Part shown: piece by piece, positions 34,101 through 42,939 of the stretch
Numbering within the stretch: position 1 is the stretch's first letter
Layout of the letters: each line of letters begins with the position of its first letter
Assembly (NCBI GenBank): GCA_029202545.1
Contig: CP119311.1
Span: forward strand, 1,922,001 to 1,986,000
Direction of reading: 5' to 3'
DNA from: Candidatus Pseudobacter hemicellulosilyticus
GTDB taxonomy: Bacteria > Bacteroidota > Bacteroidia > Chitinophagales > Chitinophagaceae
DNA length: 64,000 nt
Made by a program: the position numbers and the translations under genes
Notes under the pieces: model-generated
Seen by the model: the letters and a program-made list of their open reading frames with translations, nothing else
What the model was told of the DNA's origin: nothing
Database searches by the model: none

Positions 34101-35405
34101 TTATAGGGTGGCCTTCGCCTCTTTTCGCTGTTTTACCCGGGCTGAATACAGCCATACGAGGCCAACAAAGAAAAAGAAGATCAAAGATAGCACGGAATGT
34201 TTCATGCTGCCAGTCAGTTCCTCTATATACCCAAAACTGAACATTCCTATGACAATGGCAATGTTCTGGGTAAAATCATAGTAGCTGAAATAAGTGGCGG
34301 TATCCTTGGTTTCCGGCATCAGCTTGGAGTAGGTAGAACGGCTCAGGGATTGTACGCCACCCATCACCAGGCCTACGGCCACGGCCAGTCCATAAAAAAG
34401 ATATTCGGGATCGCCGCCCTGTTCCTTGATCATGGCGGTATAGTAAGCGGCTACGCAGATACCGATCCAGAGCAGGATCACGCCCATCAGCACGCGGAGG
34501 TTACCAAAAATGCTGGAGAGGCGGGCCATGCCCCAGGCGCCGGGAATGGCCACCAGCTGGATAGCCACGGCGGTCAGGATCAGTTTGGTGCTGTCCAGCC
34601 CCAGCAGTTTGCTGCCAAACAGGGTAGCAGCCAGCATTACGGTCTGAACGCCCATGCTGTAAAAGAAGAAGCCGCGCAGGAAGCGTTTGAGTATGGGCAT
34701 TTTGGTGACCTGGATATAGACCTTGCGGATCTCGCGGAAACCTTCGGTGATCACATTGCCTTCATGTTTGTCAACGGCAGGTTTGCTGTCCGGCAGGCGT
34801 GCAAAAGTGATATGGGCAAAGCCGAACCACCAGAAACCTACCAGCAGGAAAGTAAGGCGGGAGGCCTCACCCTCGTTATGAGGCATCATCAGGATCAGGG
34901 CAAACCCGATCAGCTGGCAGATCACGCTGCCGATATACCCGAAAGAAAAGCCACGGGCGCTGATCCGGTCGCGGTCCTTTTCGGCGGCTATCTCCGGCAG
35001 GTAGGAATTGTAGAACACTACGCTGCCACACCAGCCGATGGCGGCCAGCATGAACATGACCACGCCGAAACCCAGGCTGTCCTCACCTTTGAAAAGATAT
35101 AAAAGGCTGCAGCCGATGGAGCCCATATAACAGAAAAAGCGCATGAACGCTTTTTTGTTTCCTCTTGTATCCGCAATTGAGGTCAGGATAGGATACAGGA
35201 GGGCAATGATAAGATAGGCGGCAGCCAGTGAATAATTGTACAGGGAGCTGTTCACAAAATGACGGCCCAGGAAAGGGACATGTTCAGGTGTTACAGCAGT
35301 GAAATAGATCGGGAAAAAAGTAGTGGTGATCACTAAATTATATACCGAGTTCGCCCAGTCGTACATGGCCCAGCCATTCACGACTTTCTTGGAAGCTGTT
35401 TGCAT
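34101..35405 (-). CDS. UMF1-family MFS transporter
   Basis: This 434-residue inner-membrane transporter has about 12 hydrophobic segments and starts NGWAMYDWANSVYNLVITT, the hallmark of the UMF1 / Atg22-like MFS family. Other typical parts are RDRISARGFSFGYIGSV and GVQSLSRSTYSKLMPE. Fungal Atg22 exports amino acids from the vacuole, but bacterial members have no settled substrate. The gene is the first of a pair with the MBL hydrolase. The ATG at 35405 is chosen because the conserved WAMYDWANS motif follows at residue 11. Confidence 0.88.
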   Translation of the reverse strand: MQTASKKVVNGWAMYDWANSVYNLVITTTFFPIYFTAVTPEHVPFLGRHFVNSSLYNYSLAAAYLIIALLYPILTSIADTRGNKKAFMRFFCYMGSIGCSLLYLFKGEDSLGFGVVMFMLAAIGWCGSVVFYNSYLPEIAAEKDRDRISARGFSFGYIGSVICQLIGFALILMMPHNEGEASRLTFLLVGFWWFGFAHITFARLPDSKPAVDKHEGNVITEGFREIRKVYIQVTKMPILKRFLRGFFFYSMGVQTVMLAATLFGSKLLGLDSTKLILTAVAIQLVAIPGAWGMARLSSIFGNLRVLMGVILLWIGICVAAYYTAMIKEQGGDPEYLFYGLAVAVGLVMGGVQSLSRSTYSKLMPETKDTATYFSYYDFTQNIAIVIGMFSFGYIEELTGSMKHSVLSLIFFFFVGLVWLYSARVKQRKEAKATL

Positions 35406-35538
35406 TGGTAGAGAGTTGAGGATCAGTTGCGGGCGAAATTAGGCAAAAGTTGGCTCATTCCGCCAGGAGGGATTGGCCGGCGGCTTGCGCCGGTGGTAGG
35501 CCACTGGTTGCCTGCGCAGACATTTTAATTAATTATTG

Positions 35539-35551
35539 GGGACGAACCAAA
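35539..35551 (-). repeat. Copy of the dispersed TTTGGTTCGTCCC motif
   Basis: On the minus strand this reads TTTGGTTCGTCCC, then CAA, so TTGG and CCAA can pair around a loop. The same motif occurs at 24662, 44850, 44914 and 45007, all outside genes. Confidence 0.6.
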
Positions 35552-35606
35552 GTAGTCGCCGCCGCGCTGGTCAGCCGCTGATGATGGGGGGATGTCCGGG
35601 GGAAGC

Positions 35607-36434
35607 TTATGACTTGCCAATAATGCCCTGGCTGATCAGGACCAGCAGGATAATGCCGGCAATGATCCGGTACCAGCCGAAGAGGCGGAAGCCGTGTTTT
35701 TGCAGGAAGCCGATAAAAAAGCGGATGGCCAGCATGGCCACCACAAAGGCTACAATATTACCTACAATGAAAGCATAGAGATTATCCGAGGAGGCCATGA
35801 TCAGTTCATACCCTTTCTGGACCACGCCATTGGTCTCATAATCTTTCAGCACCAGGGAATACCCGGAAGCGGCGCACATAGTGGGAACGGCCAGGAAGAA
35901 AGAGAACTCGGCGGCCAGCTTGCGGGTCAGTTGCTGCTGCATACCGCCAATGATGGAGGAGGCGCTGCGGCTGACGCCGGGGATCATGGCCACGCATTGC
36001 CAGAGGCCGATCATAAAGGCCTGGCGGAACCCGATCTTTTCTTCGGTATCTATGGTAGGGTTCAGGAAGAACCGGTCAATGAACAACAGTATTATACCGC
36101 CCAGCAGCAGGCTGATGGCCACGGTGGTGGGGCTTTCCAGCAGGGTGTCTATCTTATCGGAGAACAGTTTGCCCAGCACAATGGCAGGTATTACGGCTAC
36201 CAGCAGCTTGGCGTAGAACTGCCATTTACGGAAGTCAACAAACTTTTTCCAGTACAGTACCACTACGGCCAGGATAGCCCCCAGCTGGATGGCCACTTCA
36301 AAGAGTTTGGTGTAGTTGTCATCCTCAATGCCCATCAGGCTGCTGGCGATGATCATATGGCCGGTAGAGGAAACGGGGAGATACTCGGTAATGCCTTCTA
36401 CGATAGCGATGATAATTGCTTCAAATAAGCTCAT
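35607..36434 (-). CDS. uppP: Undecaprenyl-diphosphate phosphatase
   Basis: This 275-residue inner-membrane phosphatase recycles the undecaprenyl-pyrophosphate carrier for peptidoglycan and glycan synthesis, and its loss raises bacitracin sensitivity. The active-site motifs are EGITEYLPVSSTGH (residues 13-26) and PGVSRSASSI. About eight membrane segments are visible. The ATG at 36434 fits the family N-terminus, and an upstream in-frame extension contains nothing conserved. A terminator lies upstream, between it and DUF3098, so it probably has its own promoter rather than full cotranscription with ftsX. Confidence 0.94.
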   Translation of the reverse strand: MSLFEAIIIAIVEGITEYLPVSSTGHMIIASSLMGIEDDNYTKLFEVAIQLGAILAVVVLYWKKFVDFRKWQFYAKLLVAVIPAIVLGKLFSDKIDTLLESPTTVAISLLLGGIILLFIDRFFLNPTIDTEEKIGFRQAFMIGLWQCVAMIPGVSRSASSIIGGMQQQLTRKLAAEFSFFLAVPTMCAASGYSLVLKDYETNGVVQKGYELIMASSDNLYAFIVGNIVAFVVAMLAIRFFIGFLQKHGFRLFGWYRIIAGIILLVLISQGIIGKS

Positions 36435-36470
36435 GTGTGCGGATTGAACGGGTAAAGCGTACTGTTGGTG

Positions 36471-36506
36471 GAAAAAAGAAAGCGATGTCATACAGGCATC
36501 GCTTTC
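36471..36506 (-). terminator. Terminator downstream of ftsX-DUF3098
   Basis: GAAAGCGATG (36478-36487) pairs perfectly with CATCGCTTTC (36497-36506) around a 9-nt loop. On the minus strand the 3' arm continues into TTTTTT. It separates DUF3098 from uppP. Confidence 0.8.
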
Positions 36507-36545
36507 CCAATTATGTGTAGAAAATGTGGTCGGTTACCGGCCGGA

Positions 36546-36821
36546 TCATGCTTTGGCCTTGGGCTTCCTGAAAATGGCAAATACTTCAATGCCCAGACCC
36601 AGCAGGATCAGGATGGGGGCAACAGTAATGCGCATTTTGCTGTACACCTGGTCGTCCTTGAAAACATTCGGGTCTTCACTTCTGCCACCGGCCATCACGA
36701 GGATACCGATCAGGATAACGGCCAGTCCGGCCAGGATCCAGATATAGTTCTCCCGGCCAAAAAGGTTACCGGTAGGGGTGGAGGCGGTGCTGGATGCAGG
36801 TGTTTGTTTCTTTACAGACAT
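36546..36821 (-). CDS. DUF3098 small membrane protein
   Basis: This 91-residue protein has two hydrophobic segments (about residues 28-47, IWILAGLAVILIGILVMAG, and residues 65-84, ITVAPILILLGLGIEVFAIF) with a charged linker GGRSEDPNVFKDDQVYS. This is the DUF3098 layout seen next to ftsX and uppP in many Bacteroidota. Its role is unknown, but constant linkage with ftsX points to envelope or division functions. It lies 42 bases downstream of ftsX and is followed by a terminator. Confidence 0.85.
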   Translation of the reverse strand: MSVKKQTPASSTASTPTGNLFGRENYIWILAGLAVILIGILVMAGGRSEDPNVFKDDQVYSKMRITVAPILILLGLGIEVFAIFRKPKAKA

Positions 36822-36863
36822 GATCGTTCAAATTGAGGGTGCAATATAGTAAACTGCCCCGAA

Positions 36864-37739
36864 TTAATACAGGTCGTCCAGTTTCATCTTCAGGTATTTC
36901 ACTACGCTGCGCCAGGTGCTGAACACCGAGATGCTGATACCCAGGAGGATCAGGAAGGCAAAAAGCAGGAGCATCTTGCCATTGTCGCGCAGGCTGCGCA
37001 GCTCCGGCAGGAAATATTCTGACAGGACCATGAGCCCGTACACAATGGCAATGGCAAATACGGCCGACAGGGCCCCATTGGCAATGGCCCGCAGGTTCAT
37101 GGGCTTGGAAATAAAACCCCTGGTGGCGCCTACCATCTGCATGGTCTTAATGATAAAGCGGTTGCTGTACATGGCCAGGCGGATAGTATTGTCAATCAGT
37201 ACAATGGACAGGATACAGAATACGGCGGCCAGGGCCACAAAGGCAATCAGGCCCACCCGGACGGAGGAGCCCATCTTTTCTACCACAAAGGCCGGGTACC
37301 GGACGCTTTCCACTACCAGGCTCTGCTTTTCCAGGTCGGCCTTGATCATATCCAGGGTGTCCTTCTGCACATAACCGCTTTTGAGCGCCAGGTCAAAGGA
37401 CGCGGGCAGCGGGTTTTCATCCAGTAGTTCAAAATTGACATCTTCCCCGTCAGACTGCAGCCTTTTCTTGGCGGCTTCCTTATCCACATATTCCACGTTG
37501 CGCGTATAAGGCTGCACCGTAAGGTAATTTTTGAGGGATTCCACATCCGTGGGCGTTACATTGCGGCGAAGGTATACCTGCACTTTCACATTCTCCTTAA
37601 GGGTATCTGTGTATCGCTTGGCATTCAACAACAGCCAGCCAAACACCCCTACAAAGAAAAGCACGATGGTAACACCGATGATGGACATGAAATAGGAGGG
37701 CTTTGATCGTTTGGCGGATGCCTTTCCGAATTGCGCCAT
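36864..37739 (-). CDS. ftsX: Cell-division ABC permease FtsX
   Basis: This 291-residue permease works with the ATPase FtsE to activate peptidoglycan hydrolases at the septum. It has one N-terminal membrane helix (about residues 19-40), a periplasmic domain with VQVYLRRNVTPTDVESL, and three further membrane helices containing the conserved NRFIIKTMQMVGATRGFI. The C-terminus ends in VVKYLKMKLDDLY. No ftsE gene is adjacent, which is common in this phylum. It is the first gene of ftsX-DUF3098 and is divergent from leuS. Confidence 0.92.
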   Translation of the reverse strand: MAQFGKASAKRSKPSYFMSIIGVTIVLFFVGVFGWLLLNAKRYTDTLKENVKVQVYLRRNVTPTDVESLKNYLTVQPYTRNVEYVDKEAAKKRLQSDGEDVNFELLDENPLPASFDLALKSGYVQKDTLDMIKADLEKQSLVVESVRYPAFVVEKMGSSVRVGLIAFVALAAVFCILSIVLIDNTIRLAMYSNRFIIKTMQMVGATRGFISKPMNLRAIANGALSAVFAIAIVYGLMVLSEYFLPELRSLRDNGKMLLLFAFLILLGISISVFSTWRSVVKYLKMKLDDLY

Positions 37740-37772
37740 GGATTTTTAATTTTTGATGGGTTAGTACTGGAG

Positions 37773-37780
37773 CAAAAATA
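37773..37780 (-). promoter_or_regulatory. -7 promoter box of ftsX
   Basis: The minus strand reads TATTTTTG, matching TAnnTTTG, 33 bases before the ftsX ATG. Confidence 0.5.
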
Positions 37781-37812
37781 ACGGAAATCTCCCTGTTTAG
37801 CGGGATTATCCG

Positions 37813-37820
37813 TATTTTTG
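37813..37820 (+). promoter_or_regulatory. -7 promoter box of leuS
   Basis: TATTTTTG matches TAnnTTTG. It lies 105 bases before the leuS ATG, leaving a leader of about 98 nt. The ftsX box lies 32 bases away on the other strand, so the divergent promoters are closely packed. Confidence 0.5.
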
Positions 37821-37925
37821 ATACCCCCTCTAACGACTGGTTAGCCAGGGAAATTTTCAGGAATACAGGCATTTAACGTTTCCTCAACTTTTAACTAAAA
37901 AATCATACCGCCAGGGGCGGAAGGC

Positions 37926-40715
37926 ATGGAATACAATTTCAGGGATATCGAAAAGAAATGGCAGGAGCACTGGCAGCAGACAGGGGCTTACAAGGTCAGC
38001 AATGACAGCGCCAAACCCAAATACTATGTATTGGATATGTTCCCTTATCCCAGTGGGGCCGGCCTGCACGTAGGGCATCCGCTGGGTTATATCTCCTCTG
38101 ATATCTATGCCAGGTACAAGCGGCTGAAAGGTTTTAACGTACTGCATCCGATGGGCTATGACGCCTTTGGCCTGCCGGCTGAACAATATGCCATTGAACA
38201 TGGTATCCACCCGGCGGTATCTACTGACGGCAATATCCAGACCTTCCGTCGCCAGCTGGATAATATTGGTTTCTGTTACGACTGGAGCCGTGAGGTACGT
38301 ACCTGCGAGCCCTCCTATTACAAATGGACCCAATGGATCTTTCTCCAGTTCTTCGATAGCTGGTTCAACCGCAAGACCCAACGGGCCGAGCATATTGACG
38401 CCCTTACTGCCCTCTTTGAAAAGGAAGGCAATGCCACACATGCTTTTCCCAATGTAAAATATGAGCTGCCCGATGGCGGCAACCAGTTCACAGCTGCGCA
38501 ATGGGCGCAGTATGATGAGCTGACCCGCCGGGAAGTCCTGATGCAGTACCGCCTGGCCTACCTGGCCTATTCCGATGTGAACTGGTGCGAAGCGCTGGGC
38601 ACGGTACTGGCCAATGATGAGGTGATCAACGGTGTCAGCTACCGCGGTGGTTTTCCCGTGGTCAAGAAAAAAATGCGCCAGTGGAGCCTGCGTATCACTG
38701 AATATGCTGAGCGCCTGCTCAAAGGACTGGAAGAAGTGGATTTCAGTGATTCCATGAAAGAGATCCAGCGCAACTGGATTGGCAAGAGCTTTGGCGCTGA
38801 GATCCGTTTTTCTGTAAAAAGCGAATCCGGCCAGGTGCCGGAAATGGTGGTCTTCACTACCCGTCCTGACACCATCTTCGGTGTGGACTTCATGGTAGTG
38901 GCCCCCGAGCACGAGATGGTGTCGCAGATCACTGCCGCCGCCCAGCAGGACGAAGTAGACGCCTACCTGCAATATGTACAAAGCCGCTCCGATGTAGACC
39001 GGATGGCCGAAGTGAAAAAGATCACGGGCTGCTTTACCGGCGCCTATGCCATCAATCCTTTCAACGGCCGGGAGATCCCCATCTGGATCTCCGAGTATGT
39101 ACTGGCAGGCTATGGCACCGGCGCTATCATGGCTGTTCCCTGTGGGGACGAGCGTGATCATAAGTTCGCCCAGCATTTTCATATCCCCATCACCAATATC
39201 ATTGGTGAGCACTATAACGGGCAGGAGGCCAATCCTACCAAGGACGCCATCCTGCAGCATTCCGGTTTCCTGGATGGCATGGTCATGCGCGATGCCATCA
39301 GTGCAGTACTGGACAAAGTAGAGGAAATGGGCATCGGCAAACGCCAGGTCAATTTCAAGATGCGGGATGCAGGCTGGAGCCGCCAGCGCTACTGGGGCGA
39401 ACCCTTTCCCATCGTGTTCAAAGAGGAGGTGGCCTACCCCATGGAACTCAGTGAGCTTCCCCTGGAACTGCCACCCAGCGATGATTTCAAGCCCTCCGGC
39501 ACCGGTGAGGGACCACTGGCCAACGTGAAAGAATGGGTACATATCAGCGCCCACGAAAAGCGGGATACGAACACTATGCCCACGCATGCCGGCGCCGCCT
39601 GGTATTTCCTGCGGTATATGGATCCGCATAATACGGAGGCATTTGCCGACCGTAAGGCGCTGGACTACTGGGGACAGGTGGACGTGTACATCGGCGGTTC
39701 AGAACATGCCGTGGCGCACCTGCTCTATTCCCGTCTCTGGGTAAAAGTGCTGCATGACCTGGGCTACCTCAGCTTTGACGAGCCTTTCAAAAAGCTGATC
39801 AACCAGGGCAAGATCACGGGGGACTCCCGTTTTGTATACCGTGTGCGCAATACACACCAGTTTGTGTCTGCCGGTCTGAAAGACCAGTATGAGGCCGATC
39901 AGCTGCATGTGGATGTGAACATTGTTGACGGGGTAATACTGGATACCGAAGCCTTCAAACAATGGAAACCTGATTTCGCGAATGCCGAGTTCATTCTCGA
40001 AGACGGTAAATATATCTGCGGTGCTGCCATTGAAAAGATGAGCAAAACCTACTACAATGTTATCAATCCTGACCTGGTAGTGGAGAAATACGGTGCTGAT
40101 ACCTTCCGTATGTATGAGATGTTCCTGGGACCGCTGGAAGCTTCCAAGCCCTGGGATATCAAAGGCATTGAAGGGGTACACCGGTTCCTGAAAAAACTCT
40201 GGCGCCTGTTCTATGATGATAAAGGACAGGTATGGAAAGAGGCGAAAGCTTCTGAAGCGGAGTGGAAGGCCCTGCACAAAGGCATCAAAAAGATTGAGGA
40301 CGATACGGAACGTTTCTCTTTCAATACCGCTGTGAGCGCTTTCATGGTCTGTGTGAACGAGCTGACCGATCTCAAGGCCAGCAAAAAGGAAATACTGGAG
40401 CAATTGCTGATCCTGCTGACACCTTATGCACCGCACGTGAGTGAAGAGCTCTGGCAGCTGCTGGGCAACAGCGGTTCCATCCTGGATGCCAGCTATCCGG
40501 TGGCCAACGCGCAATACCTGGTGGAAACTTCCAAGGAATATCCTATTTCTATCAACGGCAAAGTACGGACCCAGCTCAATATCAGCCTGGCCGCCACGCA
40601 GGCCGAGGTAGAGCAGGAGGTCCTGGCCAACGATATTGTGCAGAAGTGGCTGGAAGGAAAACCTCATAAGAAGATCATTTTTGTAAAAGGCAAGATGGTC
40701 AACGTTGTAGTATAA
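37926..40715 (+). CDS. leuS: Leucyl-tRNA synthetase
   Basis: This 929-residue class I aminoacyl-tRNA synthetase charges tRNA-Leu. The HIGH-type signature is GAGLHVGHPLGY and the KMSKS-type signature is EKMSKTYYN. The editing domain is visible (TTRPDTIFGVDFMVVAPEH, then YGTGAIMAVPCGDERD). The C-terminal anticodon-binding and tail domains run to KGKMVNVVV. The length is greater than E. coli LeuS (860), as is usual in Bacteroidota. It is followed 10 bases later by an M23 peptidase gene, probably cotranscribed. Confidence 0.97.
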   Translation: MEYNFRDIEKKWQEHWQQTGAYKVSNDSAKPKYYVLDMFPYPSGAGLHVGHPLGYISSDIYARYKRLKGFNVLHPMGYDAFGLPAEQYAIEHGIHPAVSTDGNIQTFRRQLDNIGFCYDWSREVRTCEPSYYKWTQWIFLQFFDSWFNRKTQRAEHIDALTALFEKEGNATHAFPNVKYELPDGGNQFTAAQWAQYDELTRREVLMQYRLAYLAYSDVNWCEALGTVLANDEVINGVSYRGGFPVVKKKMRQWSLRITEYAERLLKGLEEVDFSDSMKEIQRNWIGKSFGAEIRFSVKSESGQVPEMVVFTTRPDTIFGVDFMVVAPEHEMVSQITAAAQQDEVDAYLQYVQSRSDVDRMAEVKKITGCFTGAYAINPFNGREIPIWISEYVLAGYGTGAIMAVPCGDERDHKFAQHFHIPITNIIGEHYNGQEANPTKDAILQHSGFLDGMVMRDAISAVLDKVEEMGIGKRQVNFKMRDAGWSRQRYWGEPFPIVFKEEVAYPMELSELPLELPPSDDFKPSGTGEGPLANVKEWVHISAHEKRDTNTMPTHAGAAWYFLRYMDPHNTEAFADRKALDYWGQVDVYIGGSEHAVAHLLYSRLWVKVLHDLGYLSFDEPFKKLINQGKITGDSRFVYRVRNTHQFVSAGLKDQYEADQLHVDVNIVDGVILDTEAFKQWKPDFANAEFILEDGKYICGAAIEKMSKTYYNVINPDLVVEKYGADTFRMYEMFLGPLEASKPWDIKGIEGVHRFLKKLWRLFYDDKGQVWKEAKASEAEWKALHKGIKKIEDDTERFSFNTAVSAFMVCVNELTDLKASKKEILEQLLILLTPYAPHVSEELWQLLGNSGSILDASYPVANAQYLVETSKEYPISINGKVRTQLNISLAATQAEVEQEVLANDIVQKWLEGKPHKKIIFVKGKMVNVVV

Positions 40716-40725
40716 ACGCTGTATT

Positions 40726-41448
40726 ATGCCCGATCCTATTGACAATATCATCCGCAAGTACCAGTCCACCTTTCATCCCGTGGTGAAGGTGGAGCCTGGG
40801 CGTGATGGTCTGCTGCTGCTGGACTTTACGGCGAAGAATCCTTCGCTGACCAGTACTGTACTGAACGATACACAGCAGTTTTCCGCTTACATCAATCATT
40901 CGCTGGAACAGGCCGGCGCCCGTCTGGGTATTGGCGGTTATGCGGAACACCGTACGGTGTACAGCCGCAGTCCGCATTTTGATACAAAACCCGGTGAGGA
41001 GCCGCGCCGCCTGCACTTAGGCATTGATATCTGGGGGCCTGCCGGCACACCTGTGTATGCTTTCATGGGCGGCATGGTACATAGCTTTGCTTTCAATGAT
41101 CATTACGGTGATTACGGCGCTACGCTGATCCTGCTGCACCAGCTGGACGGCATACCTTTCTATACCCTCTATGGACATATCAGCCTGCGGGATATCCAGC
41201 GGTTGTCACCCGGGCAATACGTGACTTTTGGTGAAGTGATAGCACATTTCGGTGAGCCGTCAGAGAACGGCCAGTGGCCGCCACACCTGCATTTTCAGGT
41301 CATCATTGACATGGAGCTGCGGGAAGGGGATTACCCCGGCGTCTGCAAATTTTCCGAGCGGGAGAAATGGCTGGCCAACTGTCCTGACCCGGACCTGATC
41401 CTGCAGCTGATGGCCCATGCGCGGCCTGCTGACGCTGCTGCAGTATAA
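40726..41448 (+). CDS. M23 (LytM) peptidase without a signal peptide
   Basis: This 240-residue protein has a complete LytM-type zinc site: H97 and D101 in HLGID, H151 in LYGHIS, and H187 and H189 in PHLHFQ. LytM peptidases normally cut peptidoglycan peptides outside the cytoplasm. Here the N-terminus (MPDPIDNIIRKYQ) is polar and I see no signal peptide or membrane helix. Similar M23 domains fused to aminotransferases and kinases exist in other bacteria and are also leaderless. It follows leuS by 10 bases. Its substrate is unknown, and a cytoplasmic role is inferred from the missing signal. Confidence 0.82.
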   Translation: MPDPIDNIIRKYQSTFHPVVKVEPGRDGLLLLDFTAKNPSLTSTVLNDTQQFSAYINHSLEQAGARLGIGGYAEHRTVYSRSPHFDTKPGEEPRRLHLGIDIWGPAGTPVYAFMGGMVHSFAFNDHYGDYGATLILLHQLDGIPFYTLYGHISLRDIQRLSPGQYVTFGEVIAHFGEPSENGQWPPHLHFQVIIDMELREGDYPGVCKFSEREKWLANCPDPDLILQLMAHARPADAAAV

Positions 41449-41637
41449 TTCCTTTCTTTATTGTTTTTGCTGTTGACTGCCCGGGTATTCCTGCGGGTAA
41501 GCACCGTATTTTTCCTGCATTAAGAATTTGGGGCATCTTCCTTTTGGGAGCAGGCGGGGAGAAGTTTTAAATTAGGATTGCGATTGATGTGTAAGTATTG
41601 CCTGTTAAATTCTTTGTATAGCTATGTTCATTTGGTA
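41449..41637. other. Intergenic region after the M23 gene
   Basis: This gap of about 190 bases, plus the terminators that follow, separates the M23 gene from the convergent thioredoxin-like gene. No gene or promoter box is evident. A short RNA ending at the 41638-41673 terminator cannot be excluded. Confidence 0.35.
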
Positions 41638-41673
41638 CGCATCGCTTCACGGGGGAAGCGGTGCGTTTTTTTT
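41638..41673 (+). terminator. Intrinsic terminator of leuS-M23 operon
   Basis: CGCATCGCTTC (41638-41648) pairs with GAAGCGGTGCG (41655-41665) with one wobble, followed by eight Ts. Confidence 0.85.
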
Positions 41674-41680
41674 GGACATA

Positions 41681-41713
41681 AAAAATGACCAGCTTCGGGC
41701 CTGGTCATTTTTT
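41681..41713. terminator. Bidirectional terminator before thioredoxin-like gene
   Basis: AAAAATGACCAG (41681-41692) pairs with CTGGTCATTTTT (41701-41712). T-runs are present on both strands, and it probably serves the minus-strand gene ending at 41763. Confidence 0.82.
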
Positions 41714-41762
41714 ACATTTACGTTGGAACATTTAAACTACGGTCTAAGGTGCCGGCCCTTGC

Positions 41763-42380
41763 TTACAGGTGAGCTTTCAGCAGGGCGGCAATATCTTTCT
41801 GTGTGGTAGCCGTTTTGTCTTTGGCATACCAGCTATGTACTTTCTCAGTCAGTTCGGTGCCGGTAATTCCTTCTGCCTTCCATTGCATGAACAGGTCCTG
41901 TAAAGTGCTGGGACGCGGACCCCAGTTGAACAGTTCTGTAGCTGTGGCCGTATCGGCAACAATCAGGCGGGGAATGCTGCGGCTGGTACCGGTGAGGTAC
42001 TGGTCCATCAGTTCCAGGTTATCGTCCCGGAGCACCATGCGCAGGTTGATCTTTGGATTCAGGGAAGCCATGGTATTGAGGATAGGCAGGATCTGACCGG
42101 CGTCACCACACCATCCTTCTGTCAGCACCACCCAGGTTTGCGGGCGGGTAACGGCATGCATGACCAGTTCCACATCAGACAATATTTTAACGGTCTTGTC
42201 GATCCGGTTCATCCGTTGAACATTCAGCCTGGTATAATTGACCAGGGCATCCGTCTGGGTAGCGCCGGTGACTTTTTCTTCTTTCAGCAGCTCGTCGATC
42301 AGGCTGCGATAGGCGGCATACGTCAATCCATTGGTGAAATAGGACGGATCGACACGCTTACTGTTTGTTAGAGTTGACAT
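41763..42380 (-). CDS. Thioredoxin-like protein with degenerate active site
   Basis: This 205-residue protein has a thioredoxin fold in its middle (WVVLTEGWCGDAGQILP, a helix, then PRLIVADTATATELFNWG). The redox motif reads WCGDA, with one Cys and no second Cys, so it is not a normal CXXC dithiol oxidoreductase. The Bacteroidota thioredoxin_9-type proteins share this WCGDA form. It has no signal peptide. It sits downstream of the MarR gene on the same strand with a 39-base gap. A redox-sensing or single-Cys role is inference. Confidence 0.8.
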   Translation of the reverse strand: MSTLTNSKRVDPSYFTNGLTYAAYRSLIDELLKEEKVTGATQTDALVNYTRLNVQRMNRIDKTVKILSDVELVMHAVTRPQTWVVLTEGWCGDAGQILPILNTMASLNPKINLRMVLRDDNLELMDQYLTGTSRSIPRLIVADTATATELFNWGPRPSTLQDLFMQWKAEGITGTELTEKVHSWYAKDKTATTQKDIAALLKAHL

Positions 42381-42419
42381 ATGGGTAAATTATAAATACA
42401 AAAAATAAGGTTACATGGT

Positions 42420-42848
42420 TCAATTGCTCAGCTTATCGGCCATCCGCATCATCGATTGAGCCAGTTTTCCGCTTTCATCCAATCCCAGGAGATGGCAATA
42501 CCGGGCCGCAAACTGCTCATTACAGCGCAGCAGGGCGGGGTATAATTCCTCCGCACCGGGAGTAGGATAAACTTTAGTGACTTTTCCTTCAGTGATCCGC
42601 ATGACCAGCATTTTCTCTTCCAGCTTTTCAATGAGCCGGGTGATAGTGCTGGGTGTGAGCCGGAGATGCCTGCTGATGGAAGTGGGTTGTATACCCGGTT
42701 CTTCCAGGGCCAGCATTAGTAAATAGGCATGGCTGGGTGGCAGATCAACCTGTTTCCAGTGTTCGATCGCGAGCTTCTCCAGTTGCCGCGCCAGTGCGCC
42801 GGAGGCGAAATACATACAGGCGTTATATTTACTTTCAGCCGCTTTCAT
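42420..42848 (-). CDS. MarR-family transcriptional regulator
   Basis: This 142-residue protein starts at ATG 42848 (KAAESKYNACMYFASG) and has a MarR winged helix: LPPSHAYLLMLALEEP, then TSISRHLRLTPSTITRLIEKLEEK as the helix-turn-helix and VTKVYPTPGAEELY as the wing. A cysteine at residue 11 near the N-terminus (NACMYF) and Cys residues in the C-terminal helices could serve redox sensing, as in OhrR and similar proteins. An 8-bp perfect inverted repeat covers the start codon and a -7-like element, implying autoregulation. It lies between a GATase gene and a thioredoxin-like gene on one strand. Confidence 0.85.
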   Translation of the reverse strand: MKAAESKYNACMYFASGALARQLEKLAIEHWKQVDLPPSHAYLLMLALEEPGIQPTSISRHLRLTPSTITRLIEKLEEKMLVMRITEGKVTKVYPTPGAEELYPALLRCNEQFAARYCHLLGLDESGKLAQSMMRMADKLSN

Positions 42849-42873
42849 ACAGGGACAAAGATGCCCCCTGTAT
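42847..42873 (-). promoter_or_regulatory. Candidate MarR operator
   Basis: ATACAGGG (42847-42854) and CCCTGTAT (42866-42873) form a perfect 8-bp inverted repeat with an 11-bp spacer. It covers the ATG at 42846-42848 and a -7-like CATCTTTG on the minus strand. Size and position fit a dimeric MarR binding site. Confidence 0.6.
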
Positions 42874-42939
42874 TTGTATGTACAATTGATCTCTATCATA
42901 GCAAAACAGGATACTGATCAAACTGCTTTGCTACAGGGA

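Noticed and set aside
36478..36506. Hairpin before uppP as a riboswitch
   Set aside because: A simple perfect stem followed by a T-run on the minus strand is explained by termination after DUF3098.
37884..39629. 581-residue open frame opposite leuS
   Set aside because: It is antisense to leuS and lacks domains, so it is a codon-bias shadow.
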